The position numbers and the translations under genes are program-made. Below, piece by piece: positions 16,725 through 25,690 of a stretch of 64,000 nucleotides of DNA; positions within the stretch are counted from its first letter, which is position 1, and every line of letters begins with the position of its first letter. The stretch covers positions 124,001 through 188,000 of the forward strand of contig BPGC01000003.1 of the NCBI GenBank assembly GCA_026002835.1. The letters run 5' to 3'. This DNA comes from Candidatus Nitrosocaldaceae archaeon (GTDB taxonomy: Archaea; Thermoproteota; Nitrososphaeria; Nitrososphaerales; Nitrosocaldaceae). The notes beneath the pieces are model-generated. The model was not told the origin of the DNA, ran no database searches, and was given only the letters and a program-made list of their open reading frames with translations.

Positions 16725-16792
16725 ACAATTAGCAAAAGTTGTGCTTATTTAAAACCTTTGCTATATATACATCTTTAAATCTAATAGAGCAT

Positions 16793-17440
16793 ATGGATAT
16801 TGCTACTATATTATCAAAGATGCATGAAACCCTTAAGAAAAGCAGATCTAAAAGGTTAACAGCATTAAGAGAGTTACAAGAAGAAGAGGATAACCCATTC
16901 AAGATACTCATAGGAACTATAATATCTGCTAGAACAAGGGATGAAAATTCTAAAGTTGCAGTTAGAAGGTTATTTAACAAGTTTAGGGATCCAGAAGCTT
17001 TAGCATCTGCTAGTATAGATGAGATTGCTGAATTGATAAAAGAGGCTGGCTTTTATAGAATTAAAGCAAAAAGGATAAAAGAGGTAGCAAAGATTATCCA
17101 TCAGAAATATAATGATGAGGTTCCTAGTAATATAGATGAATTGTTAGAACTTCCAGGAGTTGGAAGAAAAACTGCGAATTGTGTATTGGTATATGCATTT
17201 GATAAAGATGCCATACCAGTAGATACTCATGTTCATAGGATAGCAAATAGATTAGGTTTAGTTAACACTAAAGAACCTGAAGAGACCGAAGAAGAATTGA
17301 AGAAGATAATAGATAGGAAGTATTGGAAGAGTATAAATGATACATTCGTTATGTTTGGACAGAATGTTTGTAAGCCAATAAAACCGTTATGTAATGAATG
17401 TTTACTTAAAGATTATTGTAAATACTTTAACGCTTCTTAG
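16793..17440 (+). CDS. nth: Endonuclease III (DNA glycosylase/AP lyase)
   Basis: This enzyme excises oxidised pyrimidines and nicks the abasic site. It has the helix-hairpin-helix LLELPGVGRKTANCVL with the catalytic Lys in GRKTA, the catalytic Asp in IPVDTHVHRIANRLG, and a C-terminal [4Fe-4S] motif CKPIKPLCNECLLKDYC. I chose the ATG at 16793 (MDIATILSKMHE). A longer frame opens at a TTG at 16739, but it would cover the probable promoter. The length of 215 residues matches the family. Its end overlaps that of the convergent secreted-protein gene by 14 bases. Confidence 0.93.
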   Translation: MDIATILSKMHETLKKSRSKRLTALRELQEEEDNPFKILIGTIISARTRDENSKVAVRRLFNKFRDPEALASASIDEIAELIKEAGFYRIKAKRIKEVAKIIHQKYNDEVPSNIDELLELPGVGRKTANCVLVYAFDKDAIPVDTHVHRIANRLGLVNTKEPEETEEELKKIIDRKYWKSINDTFVMFGQNVCKPIKPLCNECLLKDYCKYFNAS

Positions 17441-18089
17441 TCTTTAACAATATTACTAATACACCACCAACTACAGCTACTGCAACAACTGGAATGAATG
17501 ATATAGGATTCTCCAATGGATTACCAGATAATACCTCTACTATAACTTTACCTCCTATAACATTATCTAGATCTGAACTATTCTCTTTGCCATAAACTTC
17601 TAATGTATCTAGAGTAAACTCTCCTATCCTTAATCTATCCATGATATTCCTTTGTCCATTGTGAATACTTAGTTTATCGTTCTGCATGAACGATATTCCA
17701 ATCTGTCTATCTTCAAACCATGATTGATCATTCTCATAATATTTTACATATCCTAATTGGTCTGTGAACAATGCTACGGTTAATCTTTTTGATGGCTCAC
17801 CATACATTATTATCTCAAAGAATTTATCTCTCTCATTATCTCCAAACCTTATAGAGGATTTTGCTTGATCATAATTTGGTTTATAGATCAATTCATTCTT
17901 CAGATTAACTACAAAATTTGCTATATGTTTATGTTCTAATGGGATTACTTCTGGATCATCTTTTGTCTTATTGAATGCGGATGCTGGTATCTCTATAACC
18001 TCTATCTTTCTAGATTCTTCTTGAGCGTATACTATAGCTATATTGCTGAATATTAGCATTATCATGATAATTGTTAATATCTTCATCAT
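17427..18089 (-). CDS. Secreted, C-terminally membrane-anchored protein, 220 aa
   Basis: The function is unknown. The N-terminus is a typical signal peptide (MMKILTIIMIMLIFSNIAIVYAQE, with likely cleavage after YAQ). The body of about 165 residues looks beta-rich (KSSIRFGDNERDKFFEIIMYG, RLRIGEFTLDTLEVYG). Near the C-terminus a hydrophobic helix (FIPVVAVAVVGGVLVILL) is followed by KTKKR, which places the body outside the cell with a short basic tail inside. The PENPI-like residues before the helix (PLENPISFIP) loosely recall archaeal sorting tails but do not match PEFG. Confidence 0.75.
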   Translation of the reverse strand: MMKILTIIMIMLIFSNIAIVYAQEESRKIEVIEIPASAFNKTKDDPEVIPLEHKHIANFVVNLKNELIYKPNYDQAKSSIRFGDNERDKFFEIIMYGEPSKRLTVALFTDQLGYVKYYENDQSWFEDRQIGISFMQNDKLSIHNGQRNIMDRLRIGEFTLDTLEVYGKENSSDLDNVIGGKVIVEVLSGNPLENPISFIPVVAVAVVGGVLVILLKTKKR

Positions 18090-18172
18090 GTTATCTAGTA
18101 TAAAATAGGTATAAATCTCTATGTGTTATTTCCATAATTATAAAAACTATATCGTTAGTATAAACAAAAATA

Positions 18173-18460
18173 TTATTTGGTTTCTAATACCTTAACTCTT
18201 ACTTCATTATAACACTTATTACAGTACCATTTTAGATTATATGGTTTCATCTCTAGATAATCAAATAACTTTCCGCATTTGGAGCAGTAATCATAACTAT
18301 ACAAGCGTAGCATCTTCGCTTGAACTGCTAATGGTTCTTGAGCGGTACTCCTTAACATCTCCTTGTAACATGATTTACAGTACCATCGCATTCTGTAAGG
18401 TTTCAGATCTAAATAGTCGAAGAGCTTCCCACAGCTATTACAATAATCATATCCGTTCAT
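18173..18460 (-). CDS. Double zinc-ribbon protein, 95 aa
   Basis: Two near-identical units occur in one small protein, each with the pattern Y-D-Y-C-x2-C-G-K-L-F-D-Y-L-x(3)-P-Y-x(3)-W-Y-C-x2-C-Y. The first covers about residues 4-36 and the second about 55-88. Each has two CxxC pairs and so can bind one zinc. About 20 residues link them (LRSTAQEPLAVQAKM). Such treble-clef or ribbon modules usually bind nucleic acid or protein partners; the role is unknown. The unit clearly arose by internal duplication. Confidence 0.75.
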   Translation of the reverse strand: MNGYDYCNSCGKLFDYLDLKPYRMRWYCKSCYKEMLRSTAQEPLAVQAKMLRLYSYDYCSKCGKLFDYLEMKPYNLKWYCNKCYNEVRVKVLETK

Positions 18461-18650
18461 ACTTACATTTAAACACTTATAATTTAAATAATTTTCTTAT
18501 ATATATTATATATAACATATAGTAGGTCAATAATTTATTAATACTTAAGTTTGTTATATTATAATAAGTTGAGAATATACTCCGATAATTATAGATATCA
18601 TAAAAGATATTTTTATATAAATATCATATTCAAGGAAGATTTAATAGATC

Positions 18651-18671
18651 AGTTTATATAAATATATAAAG
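18651..18671 (+). promoter_or_regulatory. TATA-like promoter of the acyl-CoA ligase gene
   Basis: AGTTTATATAAATATATAAAG lies 30-50 bases before the ATG at 18701 and contains a TATA-like core. Transcription would start near 18685-18695, placing the palindrome at 18681-18698 at or around the transcript 5' end. Confidence 0.5.
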
Positions 18672-18680
18672 CAGCATACT

Positions 18681-18698
18681 CTTCTCTACCTAGAGAAG
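18681..18698. promoter_or_regulatory. Palindrome directly before the acyl-CoA ligase start codon
   Basis: CTTCTCTA and TAGAGAAG are perfect 8-bp arms around a CC spacer. They end 2 bases before the ATG at 18701 and overlap the predicted transcription start. This position fits a repressor operator that blocks initiation, or a hairpin at the extreme 5' end of the mRNA. Confidence 0.6.
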
Positions 18699-18700
18699 CA

Positions 18701-20809
18701 ATGACTACGATGGAGAATATATTAAACGATGTTATAACTAGTAAAGATAAGGTAGTTACAGAGGAGCAAGCAAAAGAGATATTACAAGAATATAATATCA
18801 AAGTGCCAGAGTATGCATTAGCAAAGAGTGCAGAAGAAGCTGTAGAAGCAGCGAGGAAGATGGGCTTTCCATTAGTTATGAAGATAGTATCACCTCAGAT
18901 ATTACATAAGACAGATGTTCAGGGAGTAAAAGTAGGAGTTGCTAGCGAGGAAGAAGTTAGACAAGTTTTCAATGATATGTATGGAAGGTTAAGCAAAGAG
19001 TATGATGTTAAAGGTGTATTATTAGAGAAGATGGTTCCTCAAGGTATAGAGCTTATTGTTGGTTTACAATACGATCAGCAATTCGGACCAGTGATAATGG
19101 TAGGATTGGGAGGAATATTCACTGAGATATTCAAAGATGTGTCATTTAGGATGCTACCTATAACAAAGGAAGATGCATTATCAATGCTAAATGATCTTAA
19201 AGGTAAGAAGATACTTGAAGGATTTAGAGGGAGCGAGGCTATAAACAAGGATATGCTAGCAGAAGCGTTAGTAAATATAGGAAGATTAGGAGTTGATATG
19301 GCAGCTTATTACGATAGCGTAGATTTCAACCCAATTGTAGTATATCCAAATGATTACAGAGTTGTAGATGCAAAGATATTGTTAAGAGATAAACCATTGG
19401 AGAAGCCGATATCAGATGCAGAACCTAATGATGAATATATGGAGAAGTTCTTCTATCCTAAATCTATAGCAGTTGTAGGAGCATCTGCAACGCCAGGTAA
19501 AATTGGCTATTCTGTATTAGATAGCGTAGCAAATTATGAGTATAAAGGAGAGATATATCCAATAAATCCAAAGAGAGATGAGATCTTTGGCTTGAAATGT
19601 TATAAATCATTGACAGATATAGGCAAACCAGTAGATCTTGTTATAGTATGTGTTGATGTATTACAAGTTCCAGCATTGATGGAAGAAGCAGCAAAGTTAG
19701 GGATTCATAACTTTGTGATAATCTCAGGAGGAGGAAAAGAGTTAGGAGGAGAAAGGGCTGAAGCAGAGGCAAAGATTAAAGAGCTAGCATTAAAGCATAA
19801 GATCAGAGTTATTGGACCAAACTGCATTGGAATGTTTAATGGAGAGAACAGATTAGATGCTGCATTCCAAGGGCATGCTAGAATGATTAGACCACCAGTA
19901 GGTCCAGTAGCATTTCTTACTCAAAGTGGAACTATAGGAATAAGTTTCATGGAGAGTGCGGAATCGTTTGGCTTAGGAAAGATGGTAAGTTATGGAAATA
20001 GATCTGATGTTGATGAAGCTGACATGATCTGGTATTTTGCTAGAGATCCTACAATCAAGGTTATAGGATTGTATGTAGAAGGATTTGGAGATGGAAGAAA
20101 GTTTGTAAATACAGCAAAGAGAGTAATTAAAGAGTATAAGAAGCCAATAGTAATATGGAAGAGTGGAAGAACAGCAAGAGGTGCAAAACAAGCAGCTAGT
20201 CATACTGGCTCATTAGGAGGAACATACGCAGTAGTCAAAGGAGCATTAGATCAAGCAGGAGTAATAAGTGTTGATAGCTATCAAGAGTTAGTAGGAAGTA
20301 TAAAAGCATTAGCATGGCAGCCTCCAGCAAGAGGAAATAGAGTAGCGTTAGTAACAAATGGTGCTGGTCCAGTTATATCTGCAATTGATCAATTTGAGAG
20401 ATTAAATCTAGAGGTAGCACCAATAACTGAAGATACACTAAAAGCATTGAAAGAGTATTATCCTCCAACATATCCAACTGGTAATCCTATGGATGTTACT
20501 GGCTCTGCTACAGCATCTGATTATCAGTTTGCAATCCAAAAGTTCATGGAAGATCCAAATGTTGATATAATAATGCCATGGTTCGTATTCCAAGACGATC
20601 CATTAGAAGAAACTATAGTTGATGTATTGGATGAGTTTAATAAAAAGCAAGATAAACCTTTGCTTATAGGATGTATAGGCGGACCATTTACAGAGAAGAT
20701 GAGTAAAGAGATAGAGAAGAGAAAGATCCCAGTATATCATGAGATCATACCATGGGTAGTAGCTGCAAAGGCTTTAGCAAAGTATGGAGAATTAATAGGC
20801 AAATCTTAA
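18701..20809 (+). CDS. ADP-forming acyl-CoA ligase (3-hydroxypropionate or 4-hydroxybutyrate type)
   Basis: This enzyme joins a carboxylic acid to CoA while converting ATP to ADP plus phosphate. Domain order: N-terminal ATP-grasp (residues about 15-235, [17 protein letters not shown]); CoA-binding Rossmann domain (about 245-340, [21 protein letters not shown]); and succinyl-CoA-ligase-like domains (about 370-700) with the phospho-histidine motif [12 protein letters not shown] near residue 500. In Nitrosopumilus, related ~700-residue enzymes activate 3-hydroxypropionate and 4-hydroxybutyrate in the CO2-fixation cycle. Sequence alone does not tell which substrate this one uses, or exclude acetate. 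The gene is monocistronic with a strong-looking promoter. Confidence 0.88.
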   Translation: MTTMENILNDVITSKDKVVTEEQAKEILQEYNIKVPEYALAKSAEEAVEAARKMGFPLVMKIVSPQILHKTDVQGVKVGVASEEEVRQVFNDMYGRLSKEYDVKGVLLEKMVPQGIELIVGLQYDQQFGPVIMVGLGGIFTEIFKDVSFRMLPITKEDALSMLNDLKGKKILEGFRGSEAINKDMLAEALVNIGRLGVDMAAYYDSVDFNPIVVYPNDYRVVDAKILLRDKPLEKPISDAEPNDEYMEKFFYPKSIAVVGASATPGKIGYSVLDSVANYEYKGEIYPINPKRDEIFGLKCYKSLTDIGKPVDLVIVCVDVLQVPALMEEAAKLGIHNFVIISGGGKELGGERAEAEAKIKELALKHKIRVIGPNCIGMFNGENRLDAAFQGHARMIRPPVGPVAFLTQSGTIGISFMESAESFGLGKMVSYGNRSDVDEADMIWYFARDPTIKVIGLYVEGFGDGRKFVNTAKRVIKEYKKPIVIWKSGRTARGAKQAASHTGSLGGTYAVVKGALDQAGVISVDSYQELVGSIKALAWQPPARGNRVALVTNGAGPVISAIDQFERLNLEVAPITEDTLKALKEYYPPTYPTGNPMDVTGSATASDYQFAIQKFMEDPNVDIIMPWFVFQDDPLEETIVDVLDEFNKKQDKPLLIGCIGGPFTEKMSKEIEKRKIPVYHEIIPWVVAAKALAKYGELIGKS

Positions 20810-20856
20810 TCTTTATTTTTACAAGCAAACATAATAATACCATTCTATAATTATAG

Positions 20857-21552
20857 ATGGTATTGCAGCCATTAGCATTAGTAGATAAAGCATATCAAGA
20901 TGGTATTTTGGATAAGAAGATGTATGCTAAGATAATTGATAGATTTAGATATGTTAAGGAAGGTATAGCTAGGATAGAGAGAGCCTCTAATATCAAATAT
21001 CCAGATTATTATATAGAACCCAACATGATCTTAAGTGTATCATCACTAGATGAATTTGGTATATTATTTGCTAGAACATTACCAGTAATAATAGATAATA
21101 AAGTAAGGATAATAATACAATTAACTGCTCCATTAGTAGCATTTGGTTTGAAAGGAACGATACATGCTATATTAGCTCATGAGTTCTTACATTATCTAGA
21201 GTTATTATCTAGGATAATAAGGATGGAGATAATATCAGATGAGATAGCAAATACATTATTTGAGAGTGAATACTCAGATCTAACCCGATTGCTAGAAGCA
21301 AAGGCTGTTTTTAATGATAGATCATTATTAAGACTATTATCAAAGAAATTTATAGATGGTTTGAATGATAAAAGGTTAGAAGAGAAGAGCATAAAATTAT
21401 GGTTAGAGAAAGGATATCCTAGCAAGAAGATAAGCATAACTGATAACATTACTAGATTATCTATGAATGCTATAATCAATACTCCAATAGATAAGGAGTT
21501 AGAGCATAAAATAAATGATATATTGAAAAAATCTGAGAAATTCAAGAGATAG
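20857..21552 (+). CDS. HExxH putative metalloprotease-like protein, 231 aa
   Basis: I recognise only a zinc-metallopeptidase-like motif, AHEFLHYLE (H108, E109, H112), in a predicted helix, preceded by a hydrophobic stretch (VAFGLKGTIHAIL). A third zinc ligand could be one of the acidic residues downstream (EIISDEIANTLFESEYSD). There is no signal peptide, so it is probably cytoplasmic. The C-terminal third is Lys/Leu-rich helical. The start is the ATG at 20857; an internal TTG (LQPLALVDKAY) is also possible. The gene is followed after 35 bases by the nucleotidyltransferase-kinase fusion in the same direction. Confidence 0.7.
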   Translation: MVLQPLALVDKAYQDGILDKKMYAKIIDRFRYVKEGIARIERASNIKYPDYYIEPNMILSVSSLDEFGILFARTLPVIIDNKVRIIIQLTAPLVAFGLKGTIHAILAHEFLHYLELLSRIIRMEIISDEIANTLFESEYSDLTRLLEAKAVFNDRSLLRLLSKKFIDGLNDKRLEEKSIKLWLEKGYPSKKISITDNITRLSMNAIINTPIDKELEHKINDILKKSEKFKR

Positions 21553-21587
21553 AATATTTATTTATAAGCAAAGTACTAATCTAGATT

Positions 21588-23201
21588 GTGCAGAGTATCA
21601 TAAGCGATAATGAGAGGAAAGAACTCTTAGATTTGGCAAAAAAGACTGCTGGAAATCATCAGATAGTCTCTTGTTGTATATATGGTTCAAAGGTTGCTGG
21701 TTATGCTAGACCAGATAGTGATTATGATCTAATCCTTGTATTGAAGGATTATAACGATCTGATTGAGTATATCTATTACCATGGTGATAGAGGTTTGGAT
21801 GCCTCTATATTAGTAGTTGATAGTGATATATTACTTAAAGATGCAACAAAAGCTGCATTAGGAGAGTTTGTAGTTGGGAGGTTATTGCATCCATACGAGC
21901 CATTGATCAACGATGAGTATCTTAAAGAGGTTGAGATTGCATATAAGAAGAGAGTTATCTTAGAAGCTATAAGGGAATTAGCAAAAACTCCATTTTATAA
22001 AGAGTTTATAATACCAATAAGGTATTTCTTACTAGCAAAGATCAAAGAGAGATCTAAGATATATCCTCATGCTCTCTATAGTTATATAAAGACTTATACA
22101 AATCAATTCAGCAAGAAGAATCTAGAGTTTACTCTAAATGGATTTAGAAGCGCATTAAAGTTGCTGGAAGAAGAAGGTTATATAAAGTTCTATGACAAAG
22201 ATAGCATAATTATATTGGCAGATATAAAGTATAAGAGGAATAACATAGCAAATATAATAAATGGAATACTAGCATACATGGTTCATTTCTATGCTGGTAG
22301 GAGTACATTGAACTTTTTCAGGCAAGAAGCAAAATCAAAGTTGAAGAGGAGAAAAGAGATTAGAGAATTGGATAAAGAGTTCTTAGAACCAGAGAGAGTT
22401 CTTAAGATCAGAGATGCAATACTATTACATGAAGAAGACTGGCTTGATGAATTATTAACTTATATGAATGTTAGAGATCATAACATAACCATTACTAAGC
22501 TTGGAGATATACATGCGACTACTACGCTCTATAAGATAAATGATAATCTGCGATTGGTTGCAAAACATTATGCTAGTATTAAAAGGTTCAAGTGGATAGG
22601 ACTTAATGCATGGATGATAGGTTTGGTAAAGTTTGATACAGATCCTTCTCAAAGACAGTTGAATGAGTATAAGGCTTTAAGGATATTAAAGGAACTAGGC
22701 TTTAATGTTCCAACTATAATAGGTTTATCATATAAGTATAAAACTACAATAACAAAATATATTGAAGGCATAACATTAGATAAGATAATTAATGATATAT
22801 TAAACAATAAAAGTAGAGATGCTAGTAAGATCAAAGAGTTTGGCAAATTATTATACTCAATACATAATCATGGTTATATGATCAAGGATACAAAGGCTAA
22901 CAATGTAATAATACATGATAATAAATTATATTTAACAGATCTTGAACAGTTTAAAAAAGATAATGATTACGCATGGGATATAATATGCTTCATATATTAT
23001 TCTATAAAATTTACTAGTAATGAAGATACTGCTAGGTTGATAGTTAAAGCATTTCTTGATGGTTATACTAATGATAATGCCATAAACTGTAAGCATTTGA
23101 TAAAGCAAGCACTAAGTAAAAAGTATCTCCCTCCATTCTATCCAGCGTTAGTTATTAATACAGTAAAGGCAGTATGGAAGGAGATGCATAACTATCTATG
23201 A
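21588..23201 (+). CDS. Nucleotidyltransferase - protein-kinase-like fusion, 537 aa
   Basis: Two catalytic modules are joined. Residues about 25-95 are a minimal nucleotidyltransferase: CIYGSKVAGYARPDSDYDLILVL, with the GS motif at 33-34 and the Asp pair D45/D47. The middle (about 150-290) is helical and may include a winged helix (LLEEEGYIKFYDKDSIIIL). Residues about 300-480 are a RIO/Bud32-like kinase: Lys in LVAKHYA (about 326), Glu in QLNEYKALRILKEL, the catalytic loop IKDTKANNVII (D about 434, Asn five residues later) and the metal Asp in LTDLEQF (about 452). The start is GTG at 21588. The end overlaps the convergent S27ae gene by 6 bases. Confidence 0.85.
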   Translation: MQSIISDNERKELLDLAKKTAGNHQIVSCCIYGSKVAGYARPDSDYDLILVLKDYNDLIEYIYYHGDRGLDASILVVDSDILLKDATKAALGEFVVGRLLHPYEPLINDEYLKEVEIAYKKRVILEAIRELAKTPFYKEFIIPIRYFLLAKIKERSKIYPHALYSYIKTYTNQFSKKNLEFTLNGFRSALKLLEEEGYIKFYDKDSIIILADIKYKRNNIANIINGILAYMVHFYAGRSTLNFFRQEAKSKLKRRKEIRELDKEFLEPERVLKIRDAILLHEEDWLDELLTYMNVRDHNITITKLGDIHATTTLYKINDNLRLVAKHYASIKRFKWIGLNAWMIGLVKFDTDPSQRQLNEYKALRILKELGFNVPTIIGLSYKYKTTITKYIEGITLDKIINDILNNKSRDASKIKEFGKLLYSIHNHGYMIKDTKANNVIIHDNKLYLTDLEQFKKDNDYAWDIICFIYYSIKFTSNEDTARLIVKAFLDGYTNDNAINCKHLIKQALSKKYLPPFYPALVINTVKAVWKEMHNYL

Positions 23202-23369
23202 TTTTGTCTTGAACTTTGTATACTTACAAGCACCACAAGTGTATCTATCTTTATGTTCTGCCATGAAATAACCTCTTCCACATCTAGGACATTCTAATCT
23301 AGTCCTTTTAACAGACTCTCCTTCTATGTTATAATATTTATAGATGCTAGTGCTCTTATGTTTACCCAT
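23196..23369 (-). CDS. rps27ae: Ribosomal protein S27ae
   Basis: The protein is 57 residues, starting MGKHKSTSIYKYYNIEGESV. It has a four-Cys zinc site: CPRC in RLECPRCGRGYFMAEHKDR and CGAC in YTCGACKYTKF. This is the archaeal S27ae without the ubiquitin fusion found in eukaryotes. Its ATG overlaps the end of S24e by 8 bases, the usual archaeal S24e-S27ae pair. Its stop codon overlaps the end of the convergent kinase-fusion gene. Confidence 0.93.
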   Translation of the reverse strand: MGKHKSTSIYKYYNIEGESVKRTRLECPRCGRGYFMAEHKDRYTCGACKYTKFKTKS

Positions 23370-23664
23370 TATTGCCCTCCTCTTTCTTCTCTAGTTCTAT
23401 CCTCTTAAATATATATTCTGGTAGATATTTTCTAGCGGTATCTTTATCATTATATATATAGAATAATCCCTTAACGTCTCTTTTGCCACTTTCACAGTAA
23501 AGTTTTATAGGTATGATAAATTTGTCGATATTTAACTTCTCTTTGAGCATATTAATTGCATCAGCTCTACTCAACTTACCTCCTACATCTTTGAATATAC
23601 ATGTAACCTCTCTCCTATCTAATAACAGATTCTCTTCATCTCTTATTATCATGATCTCATCCAA
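23362..23664 (-). CDS. rps24e: Ribosomal protein S24e
   Basis: The protein is 100 residues with the family core NLLLDRREVTCIFKDVGGKLSRADAINMLKEKL, followed by the C-terminal strand (KGLFYIYNDKDTARKYLP). It is the first gene of the S24e-S27ae pair. The start at 23664 gives MDEIMIIRDEE; an internal ATG four codons later (MIIRDEEN) is an equally good start. Confidence 0.88.
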   Translation of the reverse strand: MDEIMIIRDEENLLLDRREVTCIFKDVGGKLSRADAINMLKEKLNIDKFIIPIKLYCESGKRDVKGLFYIYNDKDTARKYLPEYIFKRIELEKKEEGNNG

Positions 23665-23719
23665 TACTCTTTTAATCTATTATGAAACTCTTATAAACCT
23701 ATAGTTGAGAATTAATGTT

Positions 23720-24271
23720 ATGAACAGATATATGGTGCATCTAGAGAATAGAGGATTTAGCGTTAGAGATGCTAGAGAATTGCTAAAAAAGGCTAAAAGC
23801 TTAGCAATAAATAACGCAATTATAAGAGATGCTAGGGTTGCCAGTAATCATATAGAGTTTGATGTAGGAATAGCAAAAGAAGAGATTAATATATTATTAG
23901 ATAGGTTTAAGAAGATAGCCCCTATTAAGAGATGCGTAGAGATAACTGAGAGAGAGATCAGCAAAGATGAAGCAGTAGAGTATGCTAGAATGTTATTCAA
24001 TGAAGAGAGGTATTGGGAGGCTCATGAGGTTTTGGAAGGTGTATGGAAAGATAGCTATAGTGATGAAAAGTTGACAGTTCAGGGAATAATACTTGTTTGT
24101 GCTGCACTTGTTCATATGCAAAAGGAAGATAATGAAGTTGGATATACGATATTAAAGAGAGCATTACCAAAACTTGTAATGGATAACTATAAAGGTATTG
24201 ATATAAGAAGGATTAAGAATAAGGCTGAAGATATGATAGCAAAGAAGAGAGTTGAATTCTTCAAGATCTAA
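23720..24271 (+). CDS. DUF309 domain protein
   Basis: The C-terminal half carries the DUF309 signature LFNEERYWEAHEVLEGVWK (about residues 93-111 from this start), then GIILVCAALVHMQKEDNEVGYTILKRAL. This is an all-helical fold with conserved Glu/His/Trp and no established biochemical role. The N-terminal 80 residues are probably alpha/beta (ASNHIEFDVGIAKEEINILLDRFKKI). The frame is open from a TTG at 23705; I prefer the ATG at 23720. It diverges from S24e and overlaps the end of apgM by 11 bases. Confidence 0.8.
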   Translation: MNRYMVHLENRGFSVRDARELLKKAKSLAINNAIIRDARVASNHIEFDVGIAKEEINILLDRFKKIAPIKRCVEITEREISKDEAVEYARMLFNEERYWEAHEVLEGVWKDSYSDEKLTVQGIILVCAALVHMQKEDNEVGYTILKRALPKLVMDNYKGIDIRRIKNKAEDMIAKKRVEFFKI

Positions 24272-25511
24272 GGATCTCTATAGCTTTTGTTAATACTTGA
24301 TAACCAAATAAAGTGCCTAACGAGCCTTTCTTAGCATAATTTTCCGTAAACCTATTAGAGCCATTACTCTCTATATCTTTACTAGAGACTAGTAATGGAA
24401 CTGGATCTGCACTATGACCCTTCTTTATACATGGTGTTGAATGATCTCCAGATATTATAACTGCTGCATCATCTATAACCTCCAACAATCTACCAAAGAA
24501 CCTCTTATCAATATCTTCTATGCTTCTCTTCTTACCCCAAGCATCTCCATCATGTCCAAACTCATCGGGTCCTTTAAGATGCACATATACAGCATCATAA
24601 TCTTCAAGTAGAGATGATGCTGTATCTGCTTTCTTCTCATACTCTAGTAGCCCTCCAGCTTCAGTAAAAGGCATATTTACTACTTTAGCGATGCCTTTCT
24701 CTACTGGCATATCTACAATACATGAAAATTTTAATCTATACATCTCCTCTATTGGTTGTAATTTTGGTATTCTATTACCAGCATCCCTTAACAATATACA
24801 ATTTGCCTCTAACATATTATTCTTCCTTCTCTCAAGGTTTACTGGATGATTATTCATAACTTTGATAGATTTAGTAGTAAACTCATTAACCAACTTTGCT
24901 GCTAGTTTTGCAGCTTTATCATCTATCAATGGCTTACATTTCTGGACTTTCATATCGCTCTTCTCTTTAGCTATGCCCATACCTTTTACTCTTTCATATG
25001 CTGGATCTGTATTAGATATCTCTGCAGATAACGGCATCTTATTACTCCTTATGCTTAATACTACTCTATGACCAGTTGTATGAACTAATTCAAATGTAGC
25101 ATCGGTCAATTTAACCTCTCTCTTTATATCATCAACAATTTTAACTGCCTCCTCTTTAGTAAGACTTCTACCAACCCTTCTATCTATTATCCTCATCTTG
25201 CTATCTATTGTAGCAAAATTCCCTCTCAATGCTAGATCTCCATCCTTAAGATCTATATCAGCTCCTATAGCTTCAATAACTCCTCTTCCAACATAATCTT
25301 CATGTTTAAATTTATAACCTAGCATACTAAATACTGCTATATCGGATTCTGGAGGTATATTCTTACCTACACTATATACTTGTCCCATAACTCCATTCCT
25401 AGCAAGCTTATCCATATTTGGTGTATATGCTGCTTCTAATGGTGTTAAATCATTAAGAGAAGGATGAGGTAGATCTCCTACACCATCTAATAAAACATAT
25501 ACCAGTTTCAT
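24261..25511 (-). CDS. apgM: 2,3-bisphosphoglycerate-independent phosphoglycerate mutase, archaeal type
   Basis: This enzyme interconverts 3- and 2-phosphoglycerate in gluconeogenesis/glycolysis. It is a member of the alkaline-phosphatase superfamily with metal-binding motifs: LLDGVGDLPHP at the N-terminus, the active-site Ser region IPPESDIAVFSMLGY, and C-terminal HLKGPDEFGHDGD and ISGDHSTPCIKKGHSADPVPLL. Its length of about 416 residues fits archaeal ApgM. A TATA-like TTTATAAA about 26 bases upstream favours a leaderless start at the ATG at 25511; another ATG lies two codons earlier at 25517. Confidence 0.93.
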   Translation of the reverse strand: MKLVYVLLDGVGDLPHPSLNDLTPLEAAYTPNMDKLARNGVMGQVYSVGKNIPPESDIAVFSMLGYKFKHEDYVGRGVIEAIGADIDLKDGDLALRGNFATIDSKMRIIDRRVGRSLTKEEAVKIVDDIKREVKLTDATFELVHTTGHRVVLSIRSNKMPLSAEISNTDPAYERVKGMGIAKEKSDMKVQKCKPLIDDKAAKLAAKLVNEFTTKSIKVMNNHPVNLERRKNNMLEANCILLRDAGNRIPKLQPIEEMYRLKFSCIVDMPVEKGIAKVVNMPFTEAGGLLEYEKKADTASSLLEDYDAVYVHLKGPDEFGHDGDAWGKKRSIEDIDKRFFGRLLEVIDDAAVIISGDHSTPCIKKGHSADPVPLLVSSKDIESNGSNRFTENYAKKGSLGTLFGYQVLTKAIEILRS

Positions 25512-25690
25512 GGGCATACCTAATTATGCTTTGTTTATAAATGTAATTTCATATCGTTATGCCTATTATAGTAAATTTGTTAGTAAATAGTATTTGACAA
25601 ACATCGTTATTAATGCTAGCATGGGTATTTGTTATATGGTATACATTATATCTCTAGCGTTAAAATATTATATACTAGATAGATGCAGAG

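Noticed and set aside
16739..16792. N-terminal extension of Nth from the TTG at 16739
   Set aside because: The added 18 residues are hydrophobic and unlike Nth, and they cover the probable promoter shared with gdhA. The ATG at 16793 gives the usual start.
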